A stretch of DNA of 64,000 bases from Actinokineospora sp. NBRC 105648 (GCF_030269645.1 NZ_BSTR01000030.1:28799-92798), one strand, 5' to 3'. Positions 19,542 to 28,407 are shown, numbered from the stretch's first letter. The notes: generated by a model from the letters alone, not told the origin. Made by a program: numbers and translations.

Positions 19542-20272
19542 CTCGGTGGCACGCCCGCCGGGTCGAGCGCGGCGTCTATCTCGTTGGTCGACGCCAGGTA
19601 CCCGTGCCCCCGCACGGTGCGCACGATCCCGTCGGCGCCGGCCGCGTCGAGCTTGCGCCGCAGGTAGCCGACGTAGACCTCGACGGCGTTGCGCGTCGCC
19701 GCCTGCTCGTCGCCCCACACCGCGCGCAGCAGCTCGTCCTTGGTGACCACCGCGCCCGCACGGCCCGCGAGGGTGTCCAGCACCGCGAACTCGCGCGGGC
19801 TCAGCGCCACCGGCACCCCGCCGAAGCTCACCTCGCGGGTCCCCCGGTCGACCACCAGCTGACCGAGCCGCAGCCGCCTGCCGCTGCCCTCGTCGGCGCC
19901 CCGGCGCAGCACGGCGCGCACCTGGGCCACCAGCACCACGAACGAGAACGGCTTGACCAGGTAGCCGTCGGCGCCCAGGTCCAGGCCGTCGGCCTGGTCG
20001 ACCTCGCCGTCCTTGGCCGAGACCAGCAGCACCGGGGTGCGCACACCCTCGCCGCGCAGCCGCTCCAGCACCCGGTAGCCGGACAGGCCGGGCAGCATGA
20101 TGTCGAGCAGGATCACGTCGAAGGTGCCGGTCAGCGCGATGCGCAGGGCGCTGGGCCCGTCACCGGCGACCACGACGTCCATCCCCTCGGCGGTCAGCCC
20201 GCGCTGCAGTGCCCGGCGCACGCCGAGCTCGTCGTCGACCACCAGCACCCGAGGCTTCACGAGTGCCATCAT
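19538..20272 (-). CDS. OmpR/PhoB-family response regulator
   Basis: A 244-residue protein. The receiver domain carries acidic residues in 'VDDE', the phospho-accepting Asp in 'ILLDIMLPGLSG' and Lys in 'LVKPFS'. The winged-helix effector at about residues 135-232 has 'LSPREFAVLDTLAGRAGAVV' and 'VEVYVGYLRRKLD'. It is co-transcribed with the kinase and divergent from the LolA-like gene. The direct repeats at 20301-20347 are the obvious candidate target. Confidence 0.92.
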   Translation of the reverse strand: MMALVKPRVLVVDDELGVRRALQRGLTAEGMDVVVAGDGPSALRIALTGTFDVILLDIMLPGLSGYRVLERLRGEGVRTPVLLVSAKDGEVDQADGLDLGADGYLVKPFSFVVLVAQVRAVLRRGADEGSGRRLRLGQLVVDRGTREVSFGGVPVALSPREFAVLDTLAGRAGAVVTKDELLRAVWGDEQAATRNAVEVYVGYLRRKLDAAGADGIVRTVRGHGYLASTNEIDAALDPAGVPPR

Positions 20273-20300
20273 GGCGCCACCGGCAGTCCCGTGGGGGTCA

Positions 20301-20347
20301 CTCTCAGCCGACTCTCAGCAGCGGCGCCGCTCTCAGCGCCATCTCAG
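20301..20347. promoter_or_regulatory. four CTCTCAG-type direct repeats (response-regulator boxes)
   Basis: CTCTCAG at 20301, 20312 and 20330, and ATCTCAG at 20341. The first and second, and the third and fourth, are spaced 11 bp apart, the helical-turn spacing typical of OmpR/PhoB-family dimers. They sit in the 132-bp divergent region between the regulator gene and the LolA-like gene, so they could control both. Confidence 0.65.
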
Positions 20348-20404
20348 GTCGTGGGGAGCAGTGTTCTCGGTGCGGGAACGACGACGGTGACACAGGGGAG
20401 AACA

Positions 20405-21478
20405 ATGAACAGGAAGCGGACGGCACTGGCCGTCGCAGCGGCGGGGACGGCCACCGGGGTGGTCGGGCTGGTCCTGATCGCGAGTCCGGCGGGGGCCAAC
20501 GAGCCGCCGCCCGCACTGCCGCCGATCAGCTCCGAGGCGCTGGTCCAGTCGGTGCTGGACAGCAAGGTCCCGGCGCTCTCCGGCGCGGTGGCGCTGCAGA
20601 ACAACCTCGGCCTGCCGGTGCCCGGCCTGCCGCAGAGCTCGGGCAAGGAGGCCTTCGCCCGGGTCTACAGCGACGGCACCGGCCGCGCCCGGCTCTCACT
20701 GGGCCAGGGCACCGCGGGCGAGCGCACGATCGTGCACGACAACGGGACCACCTGGTTCTGGAACTCCGCCGACCGCTCGGTGGTCAAGTACACCGGCGGC
20801 GCCGAGCACGAGTCGGTCGAGGACAAGCTGGCCGACCCGGCCACCGCCTCGCGCACCTTCATCGAGGCGATCAAGCAGGACAGCGTGGTGACCGTCGACG
20901 GCACGGCCCGGGTGGCCAACCGCCCGGTCTACCAGCTGGTGCTGACCCCCAAGCCCACCGAGCGCACGCTGCTGCGCGAGGTCCGGGTGTCGGTGGACGA
21001 GGCCACCCGGCTGCCGCTGCAGGTCGAGGTGCTGGCCAACGGCCAGTCCGAGCCCGCGCTCAAGCTCGGCTTCACCGAGTTCAGCACCGGCGCGCAGGAC
21101 GCGTCGCTGTTCAGCTTCACCCCGCCCGCCGGGGCGAAGGTGACCGAGCCCGAGGTCGGCGACAAGCCGACCGAGAAGCAGCGCGACGACCTGTTCGCCG
21201 CGCTGGACCTCAAGGTCGTCGGCGAGGGCTGGGACACCGTGCTGACCGGCAAGATCCCGGCGGGCGCGCTCGACCAGCAGATCCCGCAGGGCCAGGGTCG
21301 CGGCGGGGTCGACATCACCAGCGTGCTCAAGCAGCTGGGCAAGCCGGTCAGCGGACCGTTCGGCACCGGCTACGCCATCTCGACGAACGTGGGCACCGCA
21401 CTGGTCACCACCGACGGCCGGGTCGCCGTCGGCGCGGTGCCGCAGCAGGTGCTCGTCGACGCGCTCGGGCAGAAGTGA
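20405..21478 (+). CDS. exported LolA-like / outer-membrane-sorting-fold protein
   Basis: A 357-residue protein. Signal peptide with a basic start, a long hydrophobic core and 'SPAGANEP' as a probable cleavage region near residue 34; no lipobox cysteine. The body has 'DNGTTWFWNSADRSVVKYTG' and 'VRVSVDEATRLPLQVEVLA', the LolA-fold pattern found in actinobacterial proteins beside two-component systems and ABC exporters. GGGGAG precedes ATG 20405. The stop overlaps the ATPase start. The ligand is unknown; it may bind a lipid or sense envelope damage. Confidence 0.82.
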   Translation: MNRKRTALAVAAAGTATGVVGLVLIASPAGANEPPPALPPISSEALVQSVLDSKVPALSGAVALQNNLGLPVPGLPQSSGKEAFARVYSDGTGRARLSLGQGTAGERTIVHDNGTTWFWNSADRSVVKYTGGAEHESVEDKLADPATASRTFIEAIKQDSVVTVDGTARVANRPVYQLVLTPKPTERTLLREVRVSVDEATRLPLQVEVLANGQSEPALKLGFTEFSTGAQDASLFSFTPPAGAKVTEPEVGDKPTEKQRDDLFAALDLKVVGEGWDTVLTGKIPAGALDQQIPQGQGRGGVDITSVLKQLGKPVSGPFGTGYAISTNVGTALVTTDGRVAVGAVPQQVLVDALGQK

Positions 21479-22485
21479 CCGGGTTCTCCGAGCAGCGGGC
21501 GGTCGCGGCCTCAGCCGCGACCGCCCCGCCCGCGGCCCGCACGCGGGGTCTGCGCAAGGTCTACCGGGGCACGGTCGCGGTGGACAACGTGGACCTCGAG
21601 GTGCCGATGGGCTCGGTGCTGGGGATGCTCGGCCCCAACGGATCCGGCAAGACCACCACCATCCGGATGCTGCTCGGCCTGGTCACGCCCACCGCGGGCG
21701 AGGTCGAGCTGCTCGGCCACAAGATGCCCGACGGCGCGGCGCTGGCGCTGCCCGACGTGGGCGCGCTGGTGGAGGGACCGGGGTTCCACCCGTTCCTCTC
21801 CGGCCGGGAGAACCTGATGCGCTTCGCCGCGGCCGAGCCGCTGCTGGCCACCTCGGCGATCACGACAGCCGTGGGTGAGGCGATCGAACGGGTCGGGCTC
21901 ACCAAGGCGGCGAACCGGCGGTACCGGGGGTACTCGCTGGGGATGAAGCAGCGGCTCGGGCTGGCGTCCGCGCTGCTGGTGCCCCGCCGCTTCGTCGTGC
22001 TCGACGAGCCGACCAACGGCCTGGACCCGGCGGGCACCCGCGAGGTCCGCACCGTCATCGCCGACCTGCACGCGGCGGGCACCACCGTCCTGGTGTCGTC
22101 CCACCTGCTGGCCGAGGTCGAGGCCACCTGCACGCACGTGGCGGTGCTCAACCAGGGCAACGTCGTCGCCCAGGGCGAGCTGGCCGCGCTGCTGGAGGCG
22201 GGTTCGGCGAACCTGCTGGTCAGCACGCCGGAGACCACGCTGGGCCTGGACGCGCTGCGCGAGCGCCGGATCCCGGCCCGCCCGGTGCCCGACGGCCTGC
22301 TGGTCGACCTGACCGCCAGCACCGCACCCGCCGTGGTGGAGGTCCTGGTGCGCGCCGGGGTGCCGGTGCACGAGGTGCGCAGGCAGCGCACCGGCCTGGA
22401 GGACCTGTTCGCCCGGCTCACCGAGGACAGCGCGGTCACCGAGCTGCCCGACCTCGACACCCTGATCCCCGAGGAAGCCCGATGA
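21475..22485 (+). CDS. ABC exporter ATP-binding protein
   Basis: A 336-residue ATPase of the DrrA/CcmA-type subfamily. Walker A is 'GPNGSGKTTTIR', signature 'YSLGMKQRLGLASAL' and Walker B 'FVVLDEPTNGLDPAG', with 'SSHLLAEVE'. A C-terminal extension of about 90 residues is typical of antibiotic or lipid exporters. The start is GTG 21475, overlapping the LolA-like stop; the ribosome-binding site lies within the upstream gene. It pairs with the next gene. Confidence 0.92.
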   Translation: MTGFSEQRAVAASAATAPPAARTRGLRKVYRGTVAVDNVDLEVPMGSVLGMLGPNGSGKTTTIRMLLGLVTPTAGEVELLGHKMPDGAALALPDVGALVEGPGFHPFLSGRENLMRFAAAEPLLATSAITTAVGEAIERVGLTKAANRRYRGYSLGMKQRLGLASALLVPRRFVVLDEPTNGLDPAGTREVRTVIADLHAAGTTVLVSSHLLAEVEATCTHVAVLNQGNVVAQGELAALLEAGSANLLVSTPETTLGLDALRERRIPARPVPDGLLVDLTASTAPAVVEVLVRAGVPVHEVRRQRTGLEDLFARLTEDSAVTELPDLDTLIPEEAR

Positions 22486-23354
22486 CCACCACGGCGGACC
22501 TGCCCGCGACCACCACCACGTCATCCCGCCCCCGGCGCGCGCCGCTGACCCGGCTGCTGCGCTCGGAGCTGCGGATGGTCCTGCGCCGCCCGCGCACGCT
22601 GATCGGCCTGGGCCTGCTGGGCCTGGTGCCGGTGGTCATCGGCATCGGCATCGCGATCGCGACCAGCTCGTCGGACGGCCAGCCGATCGGCGAGGGCATC
22701 GCCGCGCTGGTCGCGGGCAACGGGCTGCTGCTGCCGATCTTCGCGCTGGTGGTGGCGCTGAACATGCTGCTCCCGCTCACCGGGGCGATGCTGGCCGCCG
22801 ACGCGCTGGCGGGCGAGGCCTCGCACGGCACCCTGCGCGGGCTGCTGATGGCCCCGGTCGGCCGGGCCAGGCTGCTGGCGGTGAAGGCGTTCGGGGTGGC
22901 CACGGTCAGCCTGATCGCGGTGACGCTGATGGCGGTCACCGGCATCATCACCGGCACCGCGCTGCTGGGCGGCGACGGCATGCTGACCTCGTCCGGCACC
23001 TCGCTGTCCTTTGTGGATGGACTGGGCCGGGTGGGGCTGACCGTCCTGCTGGTGACGATCCAGATCTGGGCGCTCGCGGCGATCGCGCTGGCGGTCTCGG
23101 CCTACACCGAGCACCCGCTGATCGTCGTGGTGGTCGCACTCGGCCTGGTGATCGTCTCCGGCGTGCTGAGCGTGATCCCGGCGCTGGACTGGCTGCAGCC
23201 CGCGCTGATCACCACCAGCTGGGAGTCGGTGGCCGATGTCATCCAGGACCCGCTCTCCTGGGACCCGTTGGTGAACGGGGTACTGCGGGCCGCCTGCTAC
23301 CTGGTCATCGGCTACTCGATCGCGCTGGCCCGCACCCTGACCAGGGACGGCTGA
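22482..23354 (+). CDS. ABC exporter membrane subunit
   Basis: A 290-residue ABC-2-type permease with about six transmembrane helices (first near residue 40, 'LIGLGLLGLVPVVIGIGIAI'). There are no catalytic motifs. ATGA overlap with the ATPase gene. It ends the LolA-like/ABC operon, followed by a strong hairpin. Together these genes look like an envelope-stress or antimicrobial-peptide detoxification exporter under the adjacent two-component system; the substrate is not known. Confidence 0.9.
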   Translation: MTTTADLPATTTTSSRPRRAPLTRLLRSELRMVLRRPRTLIGLGLLGLVPVVIGIGIAIATSSSDGQPIGEGIAALVAGNGLLLPIFALVVALNMLLPLTGAMLAADALAGEASHGTLRGLLMAPVGRARLLAVKAFGVATVSLIAVTLMAVTGIITGTALLGGDGMLTSSGTSLSFVDGLGRVGLTVLLVTIQIWALAAIALAVSAYTEHPLIVVVVALGLVIVSGVLSVIPALDWLQPALITTSWESVADVIQDPLSWDPLVNGVLRAACYLVIGYSIALARTLTRDG

Positions 23355-23390
23355 GCCAGGTCGGCGGGCTGGGGGAGGTCCGCCGATCCG

Positions 23391-23426
23391 CACAACGCCC
23401 CCCGACGGCCGTCGGGGGGCGTTGTG
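23391..23426. terminator. bidirectional terminator between the exporter and thiQ
   Basis: A perfect 36-bp palindrome centred at 23408/23409 (core CCCCCGACGGCCGTCGGGGG) between convergent genes. Confidence 0.85.
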
Positions 23427-23431
23427 GCGTT

Positions 23432-24433
23432 TCAGGGGGTGGGACCGACCACCGCGATGCCAGCGGGGTCTAGTCGAAGCGAAACCCCAGCCCCCACAAC
23501 GGGTGCGTCTCCGACGCCGGACACCGCGTCCACCGTTCGGGAGTCCACCTCGACGCTCAACCGCACGTGGTCCCGTCGGTGCACCCGCGCCACCACCGTC
23601 CCGCGCACCGGCCCCTCCCCGACGACCAACGCGGTGGGCCGCAAGGCCAAGACCACGTCTCCTTCCGGCGCCCAGGGCAGTGCGGCGACACCGAACTCCG
23701 TGGTCACCACCCCGTCGGCCACCGCGGCCGGTACAACAAGACTCGCCCCCAGGAAGTGGGCCGTCTCGGCGTCCACCGGCCGCCGCCAGACCTCCTCCGG
23801 GCGCCCCACCTGCACGATCCTGCCCGCCGACATGATCGCCACGCGATCGGCCAGCGTGAACGCCTCGTCGTGGTCGTGGGTCACCACCAGCGCGGTGGCC
23901 CCGGACGCGCGCAGCACCCGGGACAGGTCCACGGCCAACTGCTCGCGCAGCGCGCGGTCCAAAGCGGACAGTGGCTCGTCCAGCAGCAGCAACCGGGGAT
24001 TGGGCGCCAGCGCGCGGGCCAACGCCACCCGCTGCTGCTCACCGCCGGAGAGCTCGGTGACCCGCCGGGCGCCGTAGCCCGCGAGCCCCACCAGGGACAA
24101 CAGCTCGTCGACCCGGTCGAGCGGCTTGCCCGCCATCCGCAGCCCGAAGGCCACGTTGCCCCGCACGTCCCGGTGCGGGAAGAGCTGCCCGTCCTGGAAC
24201 ACCAGGCCGAAACCGCGCTTGTGCACCGGCACGTCGCCCAGGTCGCGCCCGTCCCAGGACACCGTGCCCGCGTCCGGTCGCTCCAGGCCCGCGACCGCGC
24301 GCAGCAGGGTCGACTTGCCGCAGCCCGAGGGCCCGAGCAGCGCGACCACCTCGCCGTCGGCGACCTGGATGTCCACATCGGACACCGCGGTCACCCCGCG
24401 GTAGCGCACGGTGAGCCCGTCAACAGCCAGCAT
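23432..24433 (-). CDS. thiQ: thiamine ABC transporter ATPase ThiQ
   Basis: A 333-residue ATPase: Walker A 'GPSGCGKSTLLR', Q-loop 'LVFQDGQLFPHRDV', signature 'LSGGEQQRVALARAL', Walker B 'LLLLDEPLSALD'. A C-terminal TOBE-like region of about 100 residues follows. It matches ThiQ/PotA-type importers, and thiP and thiB lie just upstream on the same strand. The start is ATG 24433. A gene on the opposite strand (24459-24956) separates it from thiP, so transcription either runs through that gene or starts in its 5' region. Thiamine specificity is inferred from the TPP riboswitch. Confidence 0.87.
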   Translation of the reverse strand: MLAVDGLTVRYRGVTAVSDVDIQVADGEVVALLGPSGCGKSTLLRAVAGLERPDAGTVSWDGRDLGDVPVHKRGFGLVFQDGQLFPHRDVRGNVAFGLRMAGKPLDRVDELLSLVGLAGYGARRVTELSGGEQQRVALARALAPNPRLLLLDEPLSALDRALREQLAVDLSRVLRASGATALVVTHDHDEAFTLADRVAIMSAGRIVQVGRPEEVWRRPVDAETAHFLGASLVVPAAVADGVVTTEFGVAALPWAPEGDVVLALRPTALVVGEGPVRGTVVARVHRRDHVRLSVEVDSRTVDAVSGVGDAPVVGAGVSLRLDPAGIAVVGPTP

Positions 24434-24458
24434 GGCCGCTCCTTGGATACTGGGTGCT

Positions 24459-24956
24459 GTGCTGACTGTGCTGCTTCCCGGGCGTGCGTACCCGGCCACC
24501 GGTCCCCTGCTCGCCTACGCGGGCGAGGCCGCCCGCAGGCACGGCGCCGAGGTGCGGGCCGTGACCTGGCCCGAGGGGACGACGTCCGAGCAGGTGGTCG
24601 CGGTGGTCCGGGAGGTGATCGGCGCCGACCGGCCGGTGCTGATCGGCAAGTCGCTGGGCAGTTTCGCCGCGCCGCTGGCCGCTGAGCTGTCGCTGCCCGC
24701 CGTGTGGCTGACCCCGGTGCTCACCGATCCCGCTGTCGCCAGCGCCCTGCGCGCGGCCACCGCGCCGTTCCTGCTGGTCGGCGGCACCGCGGACAAGCTG
24801 TGGGACAGCCTGCTCGCCGAGTCCCTGACCCCGGACGTGCTGGAGATCCCCGAGGCTGACCACAGCCTGCTGGTGCCCGGCCCGCTCGGCCTGTCGGCCG
24901 GGGTGCTCGGCACGGTGGCGACCGCCGTCGAGTCGTTCCTGGCGCGGGTCGGCTAG
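24459..24956 (+). CDS. small alpha/beta hydrolase
   Basis: A 165-residue alpha/beta-hydrolase-like protein. The nucleophile elbow is G-K-S-L-G ('IGKSLGSFAA', residue about 66), the acid is probably in 'GGTADKLWD', and the histidine in 'PEADHSLLV'. It begins with a short strand, 'TVLLPGRAYPATGP'. GTG 24459 has no clear ribosome-binding site, so the message may be leaderless. It sits on the opposite strand exactly between thiP and thiQ. Its substrate is unknown. Confidence 0.8.
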   Translation: MLTVLLPGRAYPATGPLLAYAGEAARRHGAEVRAVTWPEGTTSEQVVAVVREVIGADRPVLIGKSLGSFAAPLAAELSLPAVWLTPVLTDPAVASALRAATAPFLLVGGTADKLWDSLLAESLTPDVLEIPEADHSLLVPGPLGLSAGVLGTVATAVESFLARVG

Positions 24957-24961
24957 CCGCA

Positions 24962-26563
24962 TCAGAACTCCCCCACCGAGGCGACGCGCAGCCGTTCGAT
25001 CAGCGCCACGACGGCGATGGTCACCAGCATCAGCAGCGTGCACGCGGCGTAGGCCATCTGGTTGTTCAGCTCGCCGGGGCGGGCGACGAGCCTGCCGATG
25101 ACCACCGGCAGGGTGGCCGAGTCCGGGCGGGCGAGGAAGCTGGTGGCGCCGAACTCGCCGAGGGCCACCACGTAGCCGAAGGCCGCCGCGGCCAGCAGCG
25201 ACCGGCCCGCGAGCGGGATGTCGATCTCCCGCCAGACCCGCCACGGCGAGGCGCCCAGGGTCGCCGCGGCTTGGCGGAGGCGGTCGTCGATCGAGCGCAG
25301 GACGGGTAGCAGCATGCGGATCACCAGCGGTGTGACCACGAGCGCCTGGGCCAGTGGCACGAGGGTGGCGGAGGTGCGCAGGTCGCCGGGCAGCGCGTCG
25401 AGGGTGATCAGGTAGCCGAAGCCGACCGTGACGGCGGAAACACCCAGGGGCAGCATGAACGCTGTGTCCAGGGCGTCGACCAGCCCAGGTCTTGCCTTGG
25501 TCCGCGCCAGTGACACCAACGCGACGGAGGCCAAGACGCCCAGCACCAAGGCGAGCAGCGTCGCGTCGGTCGCCGCCCGGAGCGAGTTCTCCGCCGCTTC
25601 CCAGCCCGATACCTGCAACGAGCCCCGGTAGCCGGTGCCCGCGAGCGCGCGGTAACCCGCCAGCCCCCAACCATCCACAGTGGACAGCGAGCGGACCACC
25701 AACGCCGCGATCGGCACCAAGAGCAGCGCCACCACGGCGTAGGCAACCGCAACCACGGCCCACTCACCACCGACCGGACGGCGCGCCGTCTCCGCGGTGC
25801 CGCGCATCCGCGCGGCGGCCTGTCTGCGGCGGGTCACCGCACCGATCACCAGGACGGCGAACACCGCCGCGACCTGGAGCAACGACAACGCCGCCGCGCC
25901 GGGCAGGTCGAGCAGCTGCACGGTGCGCAGGTAGATCTCGGTCTCCAGCGTCGAGTACTCGCCGCCGCCGAGCAACAGCACCACACCGAAGCTGGTGGCG
26001 CAGAACAGGAACACCACCGACGCGGCCGACCCGATCGCGGGTCGCAGCACCGGCAAGGTCACCGACAGGAACGTCCGCAGCCGTGACGCGCCGAGCACCC
26101 GCGCGGCGTCCTCGGCTCGTCTGTCCACATGCGACCATACGCCCGCGACCGACCGCGCGACCACCGCGACGTTGAAGAACGCGTTGGCCAGCACGATCGC
26201 GACCACACCACCCTCGGGCAGCAGCGACCGGAACGCCAGCCCCACCACGACCGTCGGCAGCACGAACGGCACCAGCACCGCCGCGCGGATGAAACCGTTG
26301 CCGCGCAACGAGGTCCGGGCGAGCAGGAACGCCACCGGCAGACCCGCGACGACCGCGACGGCGGTCGCCGCGGCCGCCTGGCCGACGGTGAAGCCGACCA
26401 GGCCCCAGGTGTCCGCCGAGGCCAGCACCGCGCCGACCCCGTCGCCCAGCAGGCCGAGCCGGATGATCGCGGCGACCGGCCAGAGGAAGAAGACGACCAG
26501 GAAACCCAGCGGTGGCAGGGCCGCCAGCAGTGCCCCGGTCAGCCCCGGACGGCCGTGCGCCAC
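24962..26563 (-). CDS. thiP: thiamine ABC transporter permease ThiP (fused double permease)
   Basis: A 533-residue membrane protein made of two BPD_transp_1 permease halves, with about 12 helices. EAA loops are at 'AEDAARVLGASRLRTFLSVT' in the first half and 'LRQAAATLGASPWRVWREID' in the second. Two-permease fusion and size match ThiP. GTG 26563 is chosen as start; GTG 26575 is nearly as good, and both overlap the thiB end. The stop is six bases from the end of the opposite-strand hydrolase gene. Confidence 0.88.
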   Translation of the reverse strand: MAHGRPGLTGALLAALPPLGFLVVFFLWPVAAIIRLGLLGDGVGAVLASADTWGLVGFTVGQAAAATAVAVVAGLPVAFLLARTSLRGNGFIRAAVLVPFVLPTVVVGLAFRSLLPEGGVVAIVLANAFFNVAVVARSVAGVWSHVDRRAEDAARVLGASRLRTFLSVTLPVLRPAIGSAASVVFLFCATSFGVVLLLGGGEYSTLETEIYLRTVQLLDLPGAAALSLLQVAAVFAVLVIGAVTRRRQAAARMRGTAETARRPVGGEWAVVAVAYAVVALLLVPIAALVVRSLSTVDGWGLAGYRALAGTGYRGSLQVSGWEAAENSLRAATDATLLALVLGVLASVALVSLARTKARPGLVDALDTAFMLPLGVSAVTVGFGYLITLDALPGDLRTSATLVPLAQALVVTPLVIRMLLPVLRSIDDRLRQAAATLGASPWRVWREIDIPLAGRSLLAAAAFGYVVALGEFGATSFLARPDSATLPVVIGRLVARPGELNNQMAYAACTLLMLVTIAVVALIERLRVASVGEF

Positions 26564-27588
26564 TGCGTGATCCACCGCTCCCGGTTGGCCTGGATGTCGC
26601 CCGCGGCCAGCGTCGCCGGGCTCTGCGGCAGCGGGGCGGCCTTCTGCCAGGCGTCCGGCAGCGCGACGCCCTCGCGGGCCGGGTAGACGTACATCTTCTC
26701 CGGAACCTGCTTCTGGAAGGGCTCCGAGAGCAGGAAGTCGACGACCTTGCGGGCGTCGTCGGTGTTCTTGGCGCCGTTGAGCACGCCCGCGTACTCGACC
26801 TGCCGGAAGCAGGTGTCGAGCAGCGCCTGGGTGCGCGGCTTGCCGTCGTCGCCGATCTCGGCGGAGGGCGAGGAGGCGTAGGACACCACGATCGGCCGCG
26901 GGCCCTTGCCCGAGGAACCCGAGAACTCCTGGGTGTAGGCCTCCTCCCAGCCGCTGACGACCTTCACGCCGTTGGCCTTGAGGCGCTGCCAGTAGTTGAC
27001 CCAGCCCTGGTTGCCGTAGTGCGCGACCGTGCCGAGCACGAACGCGAGCCCGGGCGAGGACGTCGCGGGGTCCTCGACCACCAGCAGGTCCTTGTACTTG
27101 GCGTCGGCCAGGTCCTCGAAGCTGGCGGGCACCGGCAGGTTCTTGGCGGTGAGCGCGGCCGGGTCGACGTTGACGCACACGTCGCCGACGTCGACCGCGG
27201 AGAGGCGGTTCTTGTCGTCGACGCTGTAGCGCTGCGGGCCCTTGTCGGCCTCGGGGCTGCGGTACTCGGCGAAGACGCCCTCGTCGAGCGCGCGCGAGGC
27301 GAAGGTGGTGTCGACGCCGAAGGCCGCGTCACCGAGCGGGGCGCCCTTGGTGAGCACCAGCTGGTTGGTCAGCGCGCCCGCGTCGCCGCTCTTCCGGACA
27401 TCGATCTTGATCCCGGTGTCGGCGCGGAACTTCTCCAGCACCGCGGCGTCGGCGTCGAAGGAGTCGTGGGTCACCAGGACGACGGTGCGCTCCCCGGTTT
27501 TCGCCTCGCCCGAACCGCCGCCCGAACCGCCGGTCGAACACCCGGCGGCCAGCACGGCGGCCCCGGCCAAGATCGCGATACGGCGCAT
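26539..27588 (-). CDS. thiB: thiamine-binding lipoprotein ThiB
   Basis: A 349-residue periplasmic-type binding protein. Signal peptide with lipobox AAGC at residue 17, then a Gly/Ser linker. The ThiB-like features are 'VVLVTHDSFDADAAVLEKF', the 'GVDTTFASRALDEG' loop and 'LLVVEDPATSSPGLAFVLG'. The start ATG 27588 has GGAAGGG upstream. A TPP riboswitch lies directly upstream of this first gene, so expression should fall when thiamine pyrophosphate is plentiful. Confidence 0.92.
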   Translation of the reverse strand: MRRIAILAGAAVLAAGCSTGGSGGGSGEAKTGERTVVLVTHDSFDADAAVLEKFRADTGIKIDVRKSGDAGALTNQLVLTKGAPLGDAAFGVDTTFASRALDEGVFAEYRSPEADKGPQRYSVDDKNRLSAVDVGDVCVNVDPAALTAKNLPVPASFEDLADAKYKDLLVVEDPATSSPGLAFVLGTVAHYGNQGWVNYWQRLKANGVKVVSGWEEAYTQEFSGSSGKGPRPIVVSYASSPSAEIGDDGKPRTQALLDTCFRQVEYAGVLNGAKNTDDARKVVDFLLSEPFQKQVPEKMYVYPAREGVALPDAWQKAAPLPQSPATLAAGDIQANRERWITQWRTAVRG

Positions 27589-27621
27589 GAGATCCCTTCC
27601 TCGCAGCGTGCGCACCACGAG

Positions 27622-27718
27622 GCCCTCCCTGCGCCGGCATGATCCGGATCAGGTGTGGACGGTCGAGGGCACGCGTGCCCTCCTCTCAGCCCGGCGCGTG
27701 TCCGGACTCCCGTGGCGG
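27622..27718 (-). ncRNA. TPP riboswitch (THI element)
   Basis: On the minus strand the conserved CTGAGAGG element (near 27683-27690) is followed by a variable GC hairpin and then ACCTGATCCGGATCATGCCG...GCAGGGA, the pyrophosphate- and pyrimidine-sensing arms. The 5' arm CACGGGAGTCCGG starts near 27716. It sits directly upstream of thiB and should turn the operon down when TPP binds, probably by hiding the start site or by termination. Confidence 0.95.
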
Positions 27719-27757
27719 TGCCGAGCGTACGCGCCCGCCGCGCGGGAGGATGACACC

Positions 27758-28054
27758 ATGGCTGAACTGTTGAGCGAACAAGACCTCGGCAAGGCACTGG
27801 GCACCCTCCCGGACTGGAACCTGGACGAGGGCGCCCTGGTCCGGACGGTGGAACTGGCCGACTTCCCGCAGGCGATCCAGGTCGTCAACCGGGTCGCCGA
27901 GATCGCGGAGAACGACAACCACCACCCGGACATCGACATCCGCTGGCGAACCCTGACGCTGCGGTGCAGCACACACTCGGCGGGCGGGATCACCGCGCTG
28001 GACGTGTCCCTGGCCCGCGAGATCGACGGCGTGGTCGACGCGATCCGGTCGTGA
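27758..28054 (+). CDS. pterin-4a-carbinolamine dehydratase (PCD/DCoH)
   Basis: A 98-residue protein with the active-site signature 'ENDNHHPDIDIRW' (E/D-x3-HHP), and the family's 'LPDWNLDEGALVRT' N terminus. It recycles the tetrahydrobiopterin carbinolamine made by aromatic amino acid hydroxylases, or acts in molybdopterin metabolism in bacteria. GGGAGGA precedes ATG 27758. It is divergent from the TPP-riboswitch operon with a short intergenic gap. Confidence 0.9.
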   Translation: MAELLSEQDLGKALGTLPDWNLDEGALVRTVELADFPQAIQVVNRVAEIAENDNHHPDIDIRWRTLTLRCSTHSAGGITALDVSLAREIDGVVDAIRS

Positions 28055-28075
28055 GCAGTCGCGGCGCCCGTGAAC

Positions 28076-28350
28076 CTCCGGGCGCCGCACCGCCGCTCCA
28101 CGCGGCCGGCCTCAGCTCCGCACGACGCCTGCGGATTCCGGGCGCCACACCGCGCTGCCCAGCCTCGGCTCCGCACGACGTCCGAACTCCGGGCTCCACA
28201 CCGCGCTGCCCAACCTCAGCTCCGAACGACGTCCGTGAACTCCGGGCGCCACACCGCGCTGCCCAGTCTCGGCTCCGCACGACGTCCGAACTCCGGGCTC
28301 CACACCGCGTTTGCCTCGGCTCTGCATGACGCCTGCGGACTCCGGGCACC
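28076..28350 (+). repeat. minisatellite with ~52-bp units
   Basis: The word CTCCGGGCGCCACACCGCG (or close variants) recurs at about 28076, 28134, 28187, 28240, 28291 and 28340, followed each time by a CTGCCCAGYCTCGGCTCCGC-type tail and CACGACGTCCG. Steps are 49-58 bp, so about six imperfect units. It fills most of the 350-bp gap between the PCD gene and the Clp-N gene; no gene is convincing in it. Confidence 0.8.
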
Positions 28351-28407
28351 GCAGCTTCCTCGGCGCCCCTCACCGCGCTCGCCCGGCCGCCGAGCCCACG
28401 CCGGCGA

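Noticed and set aside
20209..21474. extension of the exporter ATPase frame upstream
   Set aside because: Upstream of 21475 the frame is the wrong frame of the LolA-like gene; GTG 21475 overlaps the previous stop as expected.
28076..28350. CRISPR array
   Set aside because: The repeats are contiguous, imperfect and lack unique spacers; no cas genes.
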